From: Streptomyces sp. NBC_00820
GTDB lineage: Bacteria > Actinomycetota > Actinomycetes > Streptomycetales > Streptomycetaceae
Direction of reading: 5' to 3'
NCBI RefSeq assembly: GCF_036347055.1
Contig: NZ_CP108882.1
Span: forward strand, 5,436,501-5,500,500
DNA length: 64,000 nucleotides
A program made the translations under genes and the position numbers. Each line of letters begins with the position of its first letter. Position 1 is the stretch's first letter. The notes beneath the pieces are model-generated. The model was given only the letters and a program-made list of their open reading frames with translations. It ran no database searches and had not been told where the DNA came from. Below are positions 25,070-33,424 of the stretch, in pieces.

Positions 25070-25807
25070 TCAAGGGGCCACCCAGCCGGCGACGACCCGG
25101 TCAGCCACCAGGAACTCCGTCCCGCAGTCCGGGCAGTCGGCCCGCCCGAACAGGCGGAGCAGATCTCCGGCCACACCGTCCTGCCCGTCGGCGACCGCCC
25201 GGTCCCGCAACCGCCGCGCCAGATCCCCCAACTCACCCGGCTCGACCGGACGGAGAGGCGTCCTCTCCACCTCTCCCAGCGCGTAGTCATCGGTGCAGGA
25301 GTACCCGCCGTCGGCCCCCAACACGACGAAGGCATTGACACCGCAGTGCGGACAGTCGACCTCGTACTCCCCGAGAGACAGCCCTTCCAGGCAACGGTCC
25401 CAGACCTCGACCCCCTCGAAGGACAGCAGGGCCCCCAGCAGATCGACGTACTCGTCCGTCGCCGACGCCACGCTCAACCGCTGTTCCGTGAGGCGACGCA
25501 GCACACCGATGGGCTCCGCGTACACGTGCAGCGGCCCCTCGGCCCGGGCCGGCCCCGGAGCACAGGCGACGATCGCCCCGGCCGCCAGCAGCACACCGCC
25601 GAGATGCTCCGTCCGGCACGTCGCCGCGATGCCGGCCAGCCGAGGCAGAGCCGCATAGCTGGCCGAGTAGGCCGTATCCGCCTGCGGACACAGATGATCC
25701 ATCAACTCGCTCCACACATCGCTGGGATCATCCGCGAACCGCTCCAACAGGGCGGGAACGTGTGCCGCGCCCCCACATGCGTCCTGGAGTGCCGACCAAT
25801 CTGTCAT
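25070..25807 (-). CDS. hypothetical protein with two CxxC zinc-ribbon-like motifs
   Basis: This 245-residue protein starts MTDWSALQDACGGAAHVPALL. The N-terminal half is alpha-helical and HEAT-like (LLERFADDPSDVWSELMDHL and AALPRLAGIAATC). The C-terminal half contains two knuckles, DCPHCGVNAFVVL and DCPDCGTEFLVAD, that could bind zinc. I know similar proteins as uncharacterised Streptomyces paralogues, and no function can be assigned. It is convergent with the acidic protein gene. Confidence 0.75.
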   Translation of the reverse strand: MTDWSALQDACGGAAHVPALLERFADDPSDVWSELMDHLCPQADTAYSASYAALPRLAGIAATCRTEHLGGVLLAAGAIVACAPGPARAEGPLHVYAEPIGVLRRLTEQRLSVASATDEYVDLLGALLSFEGVEVWDRCLEGLSLGEYEVDCPHCGVNAFVVLGADGGYSCTDDYALGEVERTPLRPVEPGELGDLARRLRDRAVADGQDGVAGDLLRLFGRADCPDCGTEFLVADRVVAGWVAP

Positions 25808-26177
25808 GCCTGCATCCAACCAACCAGTCGGCACGTCACGCACGGACGGGCCCACCCCACCGTCCGCCCCACCGCGGCTCACGCAGCGCGAGATGCCCCG
25901 GATCAGGCCGGACGATACGATGGAATGCCCCGAAAACCCCACAAGCCCCACAGACCCCACAAAAAACAGCGTCCCCTGCATAGCTCTCAAGCTCGTCCGG
26001 ACGCTCCGGAGGTCCCTGGTCTCCGTGTGGCCCCTGGTCTCCATGTGGGGTGACAGGCGTACGGCGTGACGGAGCGAGCCCTTCTTCCGCCCCCGGCGTT
26101 TCCACTGCTGCTGCCGCGGATGACGGAGCTGCCACGTCACACCGGCCGCACCATCACCGTCCGAGGCAGGTTGAACG
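25808..26177. other. 370-bp intergenic region with short direct repeats
   Basis: This divergent spacer holds a pyrimidine-rich tract with repeated CCCCACA around 25935-25965 and two near-copies of CCCTGGTCTCCrTGTGG at about 26013-26050. An AT-richer GATACGATGG near 25910 could be part of a promoter. I see no RNA gene or supported ORF. Confidence 0.5.
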
Positions 26178-26516
26178 ATGAACCGGACTCGCCGTCTCGC
26201 AGCACTCACGCTCCTGGTCGCCCCGGCCCTCGCGGTGGGCCCCGCGGTCGCCGCACAGGCCGCCACCCCCGCCGCACCCCACGCCCCGTCCCGCGCGGCA
26301 TGCCACGTCGAAACCGAGTCGGACGGCAAGTACCACCTGTGGGGCGTGGGATTCCACGGCGACAAGAAGGTGACCTACTCGGGTGCCACCTCGGGCACCG
26401 TCTCCACGGACAAGTCGGGCCGATTCGACATCGGCGGCCTCAGCGGCAGCAGGTTCGTCGTCAAGACGGACGACGGAAAGACCAAGCTGACCTGCACGAT
26501 GATGCGCCACCGCTGA
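26178..26516 (+). CDS. small secreted protein, unknown function
   Basis: This 112-residue exported protein has a clear signal peptide (RRLAALTLLVAPALAVGPAVAA ending AQAA). The mature part is about 80 residues and beta-rich, with an Ig-like look (YHLWGVGFHGDKKVTYSGA). Two Cys (AACHVE near the start and LTCTMM near the end) probably form a disulphide. A weak AGG precedes the ATG. It is monocistronic by spacing. I cannot name the family. Confidence 0.8.
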   Translation: MNRTRRLAALTLLVAPALAVGPAVAAQAATPAAPHAPSRAACHVETESDGKYHLWGVGFHGDKKVTYSGATSGTVSTDKSGRFDIGGLSGSRFVVKTDDGKTKLTCTMMRHR

Positions 26517-26703
26517 GGATTCCGCGGAGCGCGCGATCACAACCGGACAGCGTGCCCGCGCCGGCGATCCCCTCCGCCACCACCATTCGCGTGTCGGCTC
26601 TCTCCGTCATGGCCCCCCTTGCTACCGTGCGGTGCGCCTAGCTGAAATCGCCCATAAAGGACCGATTTACGTCAGCCGGCGGCCGAGAGGACACGGACGG
26701 ACC

Positions 26704-28212
26704 ATGAACGACTTTTCTCGTCGCGGACTGCTCAAGGTGACGGCGGCCGCCGGCGCCGGCACGGTGGCCGTCCCCGGCGTCGCGGCTGTGGAGGCACCGG
26801 ACGCGAGTGCGGTGAACGCGAGCGTGCCGGCTGCGGAGGCCGGGAGCGCGAAGTGCCCGCCGGCGAAACTGACCGGCCGCATCGTGCGCCCCGACGACCC
26901 GGACTACGCCGAATCGAGCCTGGGCTGGGACGAGCTGTTCGTCCACTACCCGCTCGTCATCGTCTACGCCCAGCGGACCCAGGACGTGGTCAACGCCCTG
27001 ACGTGGGCGAGGCAGCACGACGTCGCACTGAGGGTGCGCAGCGGCGGCCACAGCCTGGAGGGCTGGTCGAACGTCGACAACGGCATCGTGATCGATGTCA
27101 GCGAACTGAAGTCGGCGCATATCGACACGGCCGCGCGTACGGCGACGGTCGGAGCCGGGCTCAACCAGCTCGAAGCGGTGACCACGCTCGCGAAGAAGAA
27201 CCTCGCGGTGACGACCGGAACGGAAGGCACCGTAGGCCTGTCCGGCGCGACGCTCGGCGGCGGCTTCGGCTTCCTCACCCGTTATCTCGGAATGGCCTGC
27301 GACAGCCTGATCGGCGCCGAGATCGTGGTGGCGGAGGGTGCCGACTGCGCGAAGATCGTCAAGGCGGACCTGAAGAACCACTCGGACCTGCTCTGGGCCC
27401 TCCGCGGGGCGGGCAACGGCAACTTCGGGATCGTCACGTCACTCACCTACAAGGTGGCGCCCCTGAAGAGCGTCACCTATCTGCAGGCGACGTGGGACGG
27501 CACCGGAGACCTGCACGGGGTCTTCGACGCGTGGCAGCGCACGGCACCGGTCGCGGACAACCGCCTCGGCACCCAGCTCGAGATCCACCGGAACCAGATC
27601 CTGCTGTTCGCGGTCCTCGCGGAGGGAACGCCGACGGAGGCGAAGAAGCTGCTGGCCCCGATCCTCTCGGTGGGCCGCCCCGAGGTCTCGGTACAGGTCG
27701 GAAACTGGGGCGACGTGTACGCGGGATTCCAGATTCCGACCGAGCTGGAACCCGCGAACTGGAAGTTCTTCTCGCAGTTCACCAACAAGCCGTTCCCGAA
27801 GGAGGCGATCAGCGTGATCGCCTCCTTCATGCGGGACGCGCCGACGGACGACAGCAACTTCTTCACCCAGGCGTTCGGCGGAGCGGTCAGGAAGAGTCCC
27901 CGCGGCGGCACGGCCTTCCCGCACCGCGACGCGCTCTTCTACTCCGAGCCGGGCGCCGGCTGGGGCACCCGGGGCGAACCGAACAGCGGCGACGAACTGA
28001 CCCCCGAGGCCCAGGCCTGGATCGCCGAGTTCAGCCAGGCACTGCGCCCCTACGTGAACGGCGCGTACGTCAACGTCCCGAACATCGGCATGCAGGACTG
28101 GGAAACCGCCTACTGGGGCCCCAACTACGACCGCCTGCGCAAGATCAAGGCGAAGTACGACCCCCGCAACGTCTTCCAGTACGAACAGAGCATCCCACCC
28201 GCCTTCTGCTGA
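26704..28212 (+). CDS. Tat-exported FAD-binding oxidoreductase (BBE/6-hydroxynicotine oxidase type)
   Basis: This 502-residue secreted flavoenzyme has a twin-arginine signal SRRGLLKVTAAAG at its N-terminus. The PCMH-type FAD domain has RVRSGGHSLEGWSNVDNG, where the His is the usual 8-alpha covalent FAD attachment site, and GTVGLSGATLGGGFGFLTR. The berberine-bridge Cys attachment is not evident. The C-terminal BBE motif is present (NYDRLRKIKAKYDPRNVFQY). Members oxidise alcohols, sugars or alkaloids. The substrate is unknown. The ATG at 26704 has GGACGG close upstream. The low-GC island begins right after it. Confidence 0.92.
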   Translation: MNDFSRRGLLKVTAAAGAGTVAVPGVAAVEAPDASAVNASVPAAEAGSAKCPPAKLTGRIVRPDDPDYAESSLGWDELFVHYPLVIVYAQRTQDVVNALTWARQHDVALRVRSGGHSLEGWSNVDNGIVIDVSELKSAHIDTAARTATVGAGLNQLEAVTTLAKKNLAVTTGTEGTVGLSGATLGGGFGFLTRYLGMACDSLIGAEIVVAEGADCAKIVKADLKNHSDLLWALRGAGNGNFGIVTSLTYKVAPLKSVTYLQATWDGTGDLHGVFDAWQRTAPVADNRLGTQLEIHRNQILLFAVLAEGTPTEAKKLLAPILSVGRPEVSVQVGNWGDVYAGFQIPTELEPANWKFFSQFTNKPFPKEAISVIASFMRDAPTDDSNFFTQAFGGAVRKSPRGGTAFPHRDALFYSEPGAGWGTRGEPNSGDELTPEAQAWIAEFSQALRPYVNGAYVNVPNIGMQDWETAYWGPNYDRLRKIKAKYDPRNVFQYEQSIPPAFC

Positions 28213-28238
28213 CCCTGGCCCGCAGGTGGCACGCCCGT

Positions 28239-28781
28239 CTACCGAAGCTCTCGCCGGACACCCGGGATGCCGGGTGGCGTCTGAACGTCAGCGCTTACCT
28301 GGCCGCCCAAGGTCATCACGTTGAGGGTCGCAGAGTTCTCGTTGGCGATTGCGCTCTCCACGCGGGCAACCAAGGTTGTGAATGCATCGCTCTCCGATAG
28401 GCCTGAGTAGGGTCCCACCTTGGTTTCGAAGTAGATTCGCTCATGCCCAAGGAGCTGTTCGGTCGACCTGTAGTTCTTCCACTGTTCGCGGTAGCGGTAC
28501 ACGCTCTCCAAGGAGACGGAGCCGACAACGATCAAGCTCAGCGCCGTGGCAGTAAGTTTCGCGAATGACAGGTCAAGGTTGACTAACACGGGGACCAAGG
28601 CTCCCCCGACGACGGATACCGTCCTCATCCGGAGATGCATCGCCTTAGTCTTAACGGCCTTCTTGTCGTACCACTTCTGGTACTGAGACAGTCTCCCGTC
28701 CACGTAGTCCCGTGTCGCGGCCACCGGCCGGGGAACGGCGGGGTGCGCTTCGAGTGACTGACCGTCATCCGTTGCCGACAT
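28239..28781 (-). CDS. DUF4231 / SLATT-type two-TM membrane protein
   Basis: This 180-residue protein matches the DUF4231 pattern: an N-terminal RDYVDGRLSQYQKWYDKKA helix, two membrane helices (about 54-73 and 76-93), then VYRYREQWKNYRSTEQLLGH and a terminal helix ending ESAIANENSATLNVM. DUF4231 belongs to the SLATT group of 2TM proteins, described as predicted pore-forming effectors in nucleotide-signal-linked conflict systems. No cyclase or sensor partner is adjacent, so a defence role is inference. The gene is visibly lower in GC than its neighbours. It lies beside an integrase remnant and a tRNA gene, which suggests horizontal acquisition. Confidence 0.8.
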   Translation of the reverse strand: MSATDDGQSLEAHPAVPRPVAATRDYVDGRLSQYQKWYDKKAVKTKAMHLRMRTVSVVGGALVPVLVNLDLSFAKLTATALSLIVVGSVSLESVYRYREQWKNYRSTEQLLGHERIYFETKVGPYSGLSESDAFTTLVARVESAIANENSATLNVMTLGGQVSADVQTPPGIPGVRRELR

Positions 28782-29140
28782 GCTCGGAAGTACATCGGTG
28801 GTGGATCGACGGAGTCAACTCGCGGTTCAGCCCTGGAGCGCCAGGCTGGAAGATCACTTACGTGAGCTGCTGAGCCGGCGATCCGTCAGTGGTAAAAGTC
28901 GCGCCCCGTGCACCAACCAGCTCCCGTCCGCCGTGGGCCGCGTCTGCTCGGCTCTGCCTGGGGCGATGGTGGACGGGGTGGGAGCACCCCGCGCCCACCC
29001 CTACGGACCCGCGGGCGAGAACGGCGCCCCCTCCATCCCGGTGCCGGCCGATCCCCCGCCGGAGACATTGCCTTGACCGGGGCCCCGCTATGCGGTGATC
29101 GCCTCATAGCCACCGGCCCTATCCACTGTGGGCGCGCGTC
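28782..29140. other. non-coding, GC-variable island segment
   Basis: About 360 bp lie between the DUF4231 gene and the integrase fragment. I see no supported ORF with a ribosome site. The sequence is probably degraded mobile-element DNA. No direct copy of the tRNA 3' end could be recognised here by eye. Confidence 0.4.
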
Positions 29141-29296
29141 GGTGTAGCGGAGCCGGCTGACTGCCGGGTTGACCCGACCGAGGTGGCCGAACGCGCGGGC
29201 AACAGTGTTGAGGTGCTGCTGTCCCGCTATGCCAAGTGCCTCGACGGCTGCCAGCACGTGGCCAGCCGCCGCATCCAAAAGCCTGCTGGATGGTGA
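29141..29296 (+). pseudogene. C-terminal fragment of a tyrosine recombinase (integrase)
   Basis: One frame reads VDPTEVAERAGNSVEVLLSR, continues YAKCLDG, and ends at TGA (29294-29296). This is the hallmark C-terminus of actinobacterial phage/ICE integrases, with the Tyr of SRYAKCL as the catalytic nucleophile. Upstream of this the frame quickly loses similarity, and no catalytic Arg/His motifs are found, so it is a remnant. It lies about 220 bp from a tRNA-Arg gene, consistent with a decayed tRNA-integrated element. Confidence 0.75.
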
Positions 29297-29460
29297 CGCC
29301 GCCTGACCACCGGCCGCCCGCCCGAAGCCCTCGGACCTGTCCGGGGGCCTTCGTGTTTTCCGGGGCTGACCTGCGCGAATGATAGTTCCCGCTTGGCCGC
29401 GAATAGGCCGCAGTCTCCGACATGGACCCGCTCACGGCGGCATATGGCTGCACATACGCG

Positions 29461-29500
29461 AAGACCCCGGCCTCAGCGTTTCCGCTGGTGACGGGGTCTT
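29461..29500 (-). terminator. hairpin terminator of tRNA-Arg
   Basis: A 9-bp outer stem (AAGACCCCG with CGGGGTCTT) encloses an inner CAGCG/CGCTG stem with a TTTC loop. It lies 17 bp downstream of the tRNA 3' end on the minus strand. Confidence 0.8.
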
Positions 29501-29517
29501 GGGCACCTAATTCAAGG

Positions 29518-29589
29518 TGCCCCCGGCAGGATTCGAACCTGCGCACACGGCTCCGGAGGCCGTTGCTCTATCCCCTGAGCTACGGGGGC
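29518..29589 (-). tRNA. tRNA-Arg (anticodon CCG)
   Basis: The 72-nt cloverleaf read on the minus strand has acceptor arms GCCCCCG and CGGGGGC, D stem GCTC/GAGC, anticodon stem ACGGC/GCCGT with loop CTCCGGA (anticodon CCG, codon CGG), T arm GCAGG-TTCGAAT-CCTGC and discriminator A. CCA is not encoded. A hairpin terminator follows. tRNA-Arg genes are common integration targets, and an integrase fragment lies nearby. Confidence 0.95.
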
Positions 29590-29745
29590 GTGTCGGGCGC
29601 TTGGCTTGTTGCTTGCGGCGACGGGTAGAACCCTAGCAGAGCTTTCGGGATGATCAGGAACGCGTTTCCAGAGGTGGGTCGCCTGGAGGGGTTGGAAGTG
29701 GGGAAAACCCGGACGCGGTGGCCGGGGCGGACCTACTCTCGAGTT

Positions 29746-30273
29746 GTGCCAGGCGCGTCGGGCCGGGTGCTTGTTGTGGACGACAACAAGGTCATCCGGC
29801 AGCTGATCAGGGTCAATCTCGAGCTGGAAGGGCTTGAGGTCGTGACCGCGGCCGATGGTGCCGAGTGTCTGGATGTGGTCCATCAGGTGCGGCCCGATGT
29901 GGTCACCCTCGACGTCGTCATGCCACGTCTCGACGGGATCCGGACCGCCGCCCGGCTTCGTGCCGACCCCCGTACGCATGATCTTCCCCTCGCCATCATC
30001 AGCGCGTGCACGCAGTACGAGGTCGAGAGTGGCCTCGACGTCGGCGTCGACGCCTTCCTCGCCAAGCCCTTCGAACCTGCCGAACTCGTCCGTCTCGTCA
30101 AGCACCTGATGGAGCGCAAGGGTGGAGGTGGAGACGGGCGTCGTGGGGGAGGACAGGGCGGGAACGGTGAGGCCGAGGGTGAGAGCGAGAGCGAGGGCGA
30201 CGGGGATGTTGAGGGGGACGGGGACAGTGGTGGGGTGGCTGGGATCACCGGGGTGGCCGCGGGGCTGGGGTGA
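29746..30273 (+). CDS. single-domain response regulator (CheY-like receiver) with low-complexity tail
   Basis: This 175-residue protein starts at GTG 29746; a TTG two bases earlier is out of frame. The receiver domain spans about residues 5-125, with acidic pocket VVDDN, phospho-acceptor Asp56 in LDVVMPRLDG and Lys107 in FLAKPFEP. There is no output domain. The last 50 residues are a Gly/Glu/Asp/Ser-rich repetitive tail (GEAEGESESEGDGDVEGDGD). No histidine kinase is adjacent. It lies just upstream of an ArgRS-like gene and lysA. Confidence 0.88.
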   Translation: MPGASGRVLVVDDNKVIRQLIRVNLELEGLEVVTAADGAECLDVVHQVRPDVVTLDVVMPRLDGIRTAARLRADPRTHDLPLAIISACTQYEVESGLDVGVDAFLAKPFEPAELVRLVKHLMERKGGGGDGRRGGGQGGNGEAEGESESEGDGDVEGDGDSGGVAGITGVAAGLG

Positions 30274-30475
30274 CCTGGGGGATCGGGGTGGCTGCGGTTG
30301 GTTCGCCGGTGCCGGTGGTGCCGGTTGGGGTTGTGAGAGGCTTTGAATTCGGGGGGCTTCCCCTGGTTTTTCGTCGGGGACGGTGTTGGTTGCCGCGGTC
30401 CGGTTCGGGTCGGGCGCCTCGCCCTGGTGTAAACCTCCTCGCCTGCCCGCTCCCTTCCTCCCCTACGCTTGTCCC

Positions 30476-31627
30476 GTGACACCCGTTGAGCTCTCCCGCA
30501 CCGTGCTGCACGCAGTGCAGCGTGCCGTGGACGAGGGGGAGCTGAGCGTGACGGTTCCTGAGCGGGTTGTCGTCACCGAGCCGGGGCCCGGGGGCTGTGG
30601 GGACTTCGCCACCAATGTCGCGCTCCAGCTGGCCCGGCCGGCCAAGCAGCCGCCGCTGCGGGTCGCCGAGATTCTGCGGGCGCGTCTCCTTTGCGACGAA
30701 GGCATCCAGGACGTCGTGGTCACCGGTCCGGGCTTCCTCAACGTCGTTCTCGCGCAGCAGGCCGACCTCGCCGCCGCGCTCGTCCGGGAGATCCACGAGC
30801 TCGGGCCCGCCTACGGGCACACCGACACCCTCGCCGGACAGGTTGTCGTACTGAGAGTGCCGTACGACGTGCGGGCCGAGGTCGTCGCCGACGCCGTCGT
30901 GCGGATCGTGGCGACCCAGGGCGGGCGCGGCGAGGTCGAACACGGGGAGCCCGTCAATCTGCGGCCCGTGCCGGCAGCCGAGGACCCCGCGCCGCTCGGT
31001 GCCGACGCCGCCCAGTGGGCCCTGCTGCACCCCGCCCCGCACGACCGGCCCCGGATCACCGCCGACCACCTCGTGCAGCGGGAGAGCAATCCGCTGTTCC
31101 GGGTGCGGTACGCCCACGCCCGCGTCCGGGCCGTCAGCCGCAACGCCGCCCGCCTCGGCTTCACCGCCGAACCCGGCGACCTCCACCTCGACACCGACAC
31201 CGACACCGACACCGACATCGACAACGGCAGTACTGCCGACATCGGCATCGCTGCCGACATGGACGGCCGGGGCGACGGCGGTACCGATCTCGACCCCCTC
31301 ACCGGTGTCGACTTCGGCATCAGTACCGGCATCAGCACCGGCATCCATACCGACCGCACCACCCCCACCCGCCCCCTCCTCACCACCCTCGCCGCCCACC
31401 CCCGCATCCTCACCGCAGCCGCCACGCACCGTGCCCCGGACCGGCTGGCGCGGCATCTCGTGGCCGTCGCCGATGCCGTGCTGCCGTTTCTGCCGGCCGT
31501 GCTGCCGAGCGGTGAGGAGAAACCCTCGGCCGCCCACCGGGCCCGGCTGGCTCTTGCCGAAGCCGCCGGGACGGTGCTGGCCGGCGGCCTGTCCCTGCTC
31601 GGTATCGACGCACCCGAACACCTCTGA
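30476..31627 (+). CDS. ArgRS-related anticodon-binding (DALR) protein, NrtL-like
   Basis: This 383-residue protein resembles parts of arginyl-tRNA synthetase. The N-terminal region (GCGDFATNVALQLARPAKQP, then GPGFLNVVLA) is like the ArgRS additional domain. The C-terminal helical region (VQRESNPLFRVRYAHARVRA and HRAPDRLARHLVAVADAVLP) is like the DALR anticodon-binding domain. The Rossmann catalytic part with HIGH/KMSKS motifs is missing, so it should not aminoacylate alone. A Thr/Asp/Gly-rich insertion of about 65 residues (around 235-300) interrupts the DALR part and contains a hexanucleotide repeat. The GTG start at 30476 lacks a strong ribosome site. It lies between tRNA-Arg and lysA. Confidence 0.78.
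   Translation: MTPVELSRTVLHAVQRAVDEGELSVTVPERVVVTEPGPGGCGDFATNVALQLARPAKQPPLRVAEILRARLLCDEGIQDVVVTGPGFLNVVLAQQADLAAALVREIHELGPAYGHTDTLAGQVVVLRVPYDVRAEVVADAVVRIVATQGGRGEVEHGEPVNLRPVPAAEDPAPLGADAAQWALLHPAPHDRPRITADHLVQRESNPLFRVRYAHARVRAVSRNAARLGFTAEPGDLHLDTDTDTDTDIDNGSTADIGIAADMDGRGDGGTDLDPLTGVDFGISTGISTGIHTDRTTPTRPLLTTLAAHPRILTAAATHRAPDRLARHLVAVADAVLPFLPAVLPSGEEKPSAAHRARLALAEAAGTVLAGGLSLLGIDAPEHL
31190..31225 (+). repeat. 6-bp microsatellite inside the ArgRS-like gene
   Basis: GACACC occurs four times in tandem (31190-31213), followed by GACATC and GACAAC. It encodes DTDTDTDTDIDN. It starts a low-complexity insertion that has no counterpart in ArgRS. Confidence 0.92.
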
Positions 31628-31687
31628 GGCCCGAAGGACGAAGGACATGGGCCCCGGAGTGAGACAGAGAGTCTGAGAGCCAACGTC

Positions 31688-33079
31688 ATGAGCCGTTCCG
31701 CGCACCCCGCCGGGCCCCGTCACGCCGATGTCCTCCCCGAGGGGCACTACTCGGCGCCGCCCACGGACCTCAACGCCCTCGACCCCAAGGTGTGGGCGCA
31801 GACCGTCGACCGGGACGCCGACGGCGTCCTGACCGTCGGCGGGATTCCGGCGACGCGGCTGGCCGAGGAGTTCGGCACCCCCGCCTACATCCTCGACGAG
31901 GCCGACTTCCGCGCCCGGGCCCGCGCCTGGCGCCACGCCTTCGGCGCCGACGCCGACGTCTTCTACGCCGGCAAGGCCTTCCTGTCCCGTGCCGTCGTGC
32001 GCTGGCTGCACGAGGAGGGGCTCAACCTCGACGTGTGCTCCGGCGGGGAGCTGGCGACGGCCCTGTCCGCCGGCATGCCCGCCGAGCGGATCGCCTTCCA
32101 CGGCAACAACAAGTCCGTCGCCGAGATCACCCGGGCCGTCGAGGCCGGCGTCGGGCGCATCGTGCTCGACTCCTTCCAGGAGATCGTGCGGGTCGCGCAC
32201 ATCGCGCAGTCCCTCGGCAAGCGGCAGAAGGTGCAGATCCGGATCACCGTCGGCGTCGAGGCGCACACCCACGAGTTCATCGCCACCGCCCACGAGGACC
32301 AGAAGTTCGGGATCCCGCTCGCCGGTGGTCAGGCCGCGGAGGCCGTGCGGCGGGCTCTGCGGCTGGACGGGCTCGAACTGATCGGCATCCACTCCCACAT
32401 CGGCTCGCAGATCTTCGACATGTCCGGGTTCGAGGTCGCCGCCCACCGCGTCGTCAAGCTGCTCAAGGACATCCGCGACGAGCACGGCGTCGAGCTGCCC
32501 GAGATCGACCTCGGCGGCGGACTCGGCATCGCGTACACCAGTGACGACGACCCCCGCGAGCCGCACGAGATCGCCAAGGCGCTCACCGAGATCGTCACCC
32601 GCGAGTGCGAGGTGGCCCGGCTGCGGACGCCGCGGATCTCGGTCGAGCCCGGGCGCGCCATCGTCGGGCCCACCGCGTTCACCCTGTACGAGGTCGGCAC
32701 GGTCAAGCCGCTCGACGGGCTGCGGACGTACGTCTCCGTCGACGGCGGCATGTCCGACAACATCCGCACCGCGCTGTACGACGCCGAGTACAGCGTCGCC
32801 CTCGTCTCGCGCACGAGCGACGCAGCGCCGATGCTCGCCCGCGTCGTCGGCAAGCACTGCGAGAGCGGGGACATCGTGGTCAAGGACGCGTTCCTGCCCG
32901 CCGACCTGGCGCCGGGCGACCTGATCGCCGTACCCGCCACCGGCGCCTACTGCCGCTCCATGGCCAGCAACTACAACCACGTGCTCCGGCCGCCCGTCGT
33001 CGCGGTGCAGGACGGCGAGGCCCGGGTGATCGTCCGGCGCGAGACGGAGGAGGACCTGCTGCGCCTCGACGTCGGCTGA
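31688..33079 (+). CDS. lysA: diaminopimelate decarboxylase
   Basis: This 463-residue PLP enzyme of fold type III converts meso-diaminopimelate to L-lysine. The PLP Lys is residue 96 in FYAGKAFLS. Other family motifs are [47 protein letters not shown] and the catalytic Cys in GKHCESGD. Length is normal for actinobacteria. It is co-directional with the ArgRS-like gene and precedes hom after about 345 bp. That gap suggests that hom has its own promoter. Confidence 0.97.
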   Translation: MSRSAHPAGPRHADVLPEGHYSAPPTDLNALDPKVWAQTVDRDADGVLTVGGIPATRLAEEFGTPAYILDEADFRARARAWRHAFGADADVFYAGKAFLSRAVVRWLHEEGLNLDVCSGGELATALSAGMPAERIAFHGNNKSVAEITRAVEAGVGRIVLDSFQEIVRVAHIAQSLGKRQKVQIRITVGVEAHTHEFIATAHEDQKFGIPLAGGQAAEAVRRALRLDGLELIGIHSHIGSQIFDMSGFEVAAHRVVKLLKDIRDEHGVELPEIDLGGGLGIAYTSDDDPREPHEIAKALTEIVTRECEVARLRTPRISVEPGRAIVGPTAFTLYEVGTVKPLDGLRTYVSVDGGMSDNIRTALYDAEYSVALVSRTSDAAPMLARVVGKHCESGDIVVKDAFLPADLAPGDLIAVPATGAYCRSMASNYNHVLRPPVVAVQDGEARVIVRRETEEDLLRLDVG

Positions 33080-33335
33080 CCCGGCCGACAGGTCTCGGCT
33101 GAGGGGCCCGGCTGAGAAGCCTGGCCGAGAGGCGAGGCCCGGCCGAGAGAGCCGGAAGAGCGCCGGAAGAGAGTCGAAGAAGTCCCTGGCCGGGCATGCC
33201 GCGGACCGTGTGGCGGACCGCCCCGTTGACCGCCCCGTTGATGGGGTGGCGGACCGCGTGACGGGGCGCGGCACGCCCGGCCGGATACCGGGCCGGAATT
33301 CCTTCGTCGTTCCGTCCCGGACAAATGAAATAGAC
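33080..33335. other. degenerate repeats in the lysA-hom spacer
   Basis: Directly after the lysA stop, about 100 bp consist of degenerate GGCCGAGAG/CGGCTGAG units. These are followed by repeats around CGGACCGCCCCGTTGAC (33215-33260). No clear terminator or ORF is present. The 3' side becomes AT-richer (GACAAATGAAATAGACG) and probably contains the hom promoter. Confidence 0.6.
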
Positions 33336-33384
33336 GTCTCACGATCCGGACCAAGGGGAGAAACTCCCGTCCGGTGAGTGAGAC
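33336..33384 (+). promoter_or_regulatory. long stem-loop leader upstream of hom
   Basis: Three nested perfect stems stack in a 49-nt segment: GTCTCA with TGAGAC (33336/33379), CCGGAC with GTCCGG (33346/33369) and GGGAG with CTCCC around an AAA loop (33356/33364). Internal loops are small. It ends 40 nt before the hom start and is not followed by a T tract. It is compatible with a structured 5' leader or a protein-binding RNA element. I do not recognise a named riboswitch. Confidence 0.65.
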
Positions 33385-33424
33385 TGTTCCCACCGTGATC
33401 GGTATGAGGAAACGAGGTCGGATG

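Noticed and set aside
29088..29546. Minus-strand ORF across the integrase fragment and tRNA
   Set aside because: It runs into the tRNA gene and its terminator and has no recognisable protein. The plus-strand integrase tail explains the sequence better.
28213..29600. Search for attL/attR copies of the tRNA-Arg 3' end
   Set aside because: I could not see a second copy of the GATTCGAACCTGC segment by eye near the island edges, so no attachment sites are claimed.
30245..33274. Antisense open frame of about 1000 codons over the ArgRS-like gene and lysA
   Set aside because: Val/Gly/Asp-rich shadow of GC-rich codon use. The sense strand has recognised enzymes with motifs and ribosome sites.
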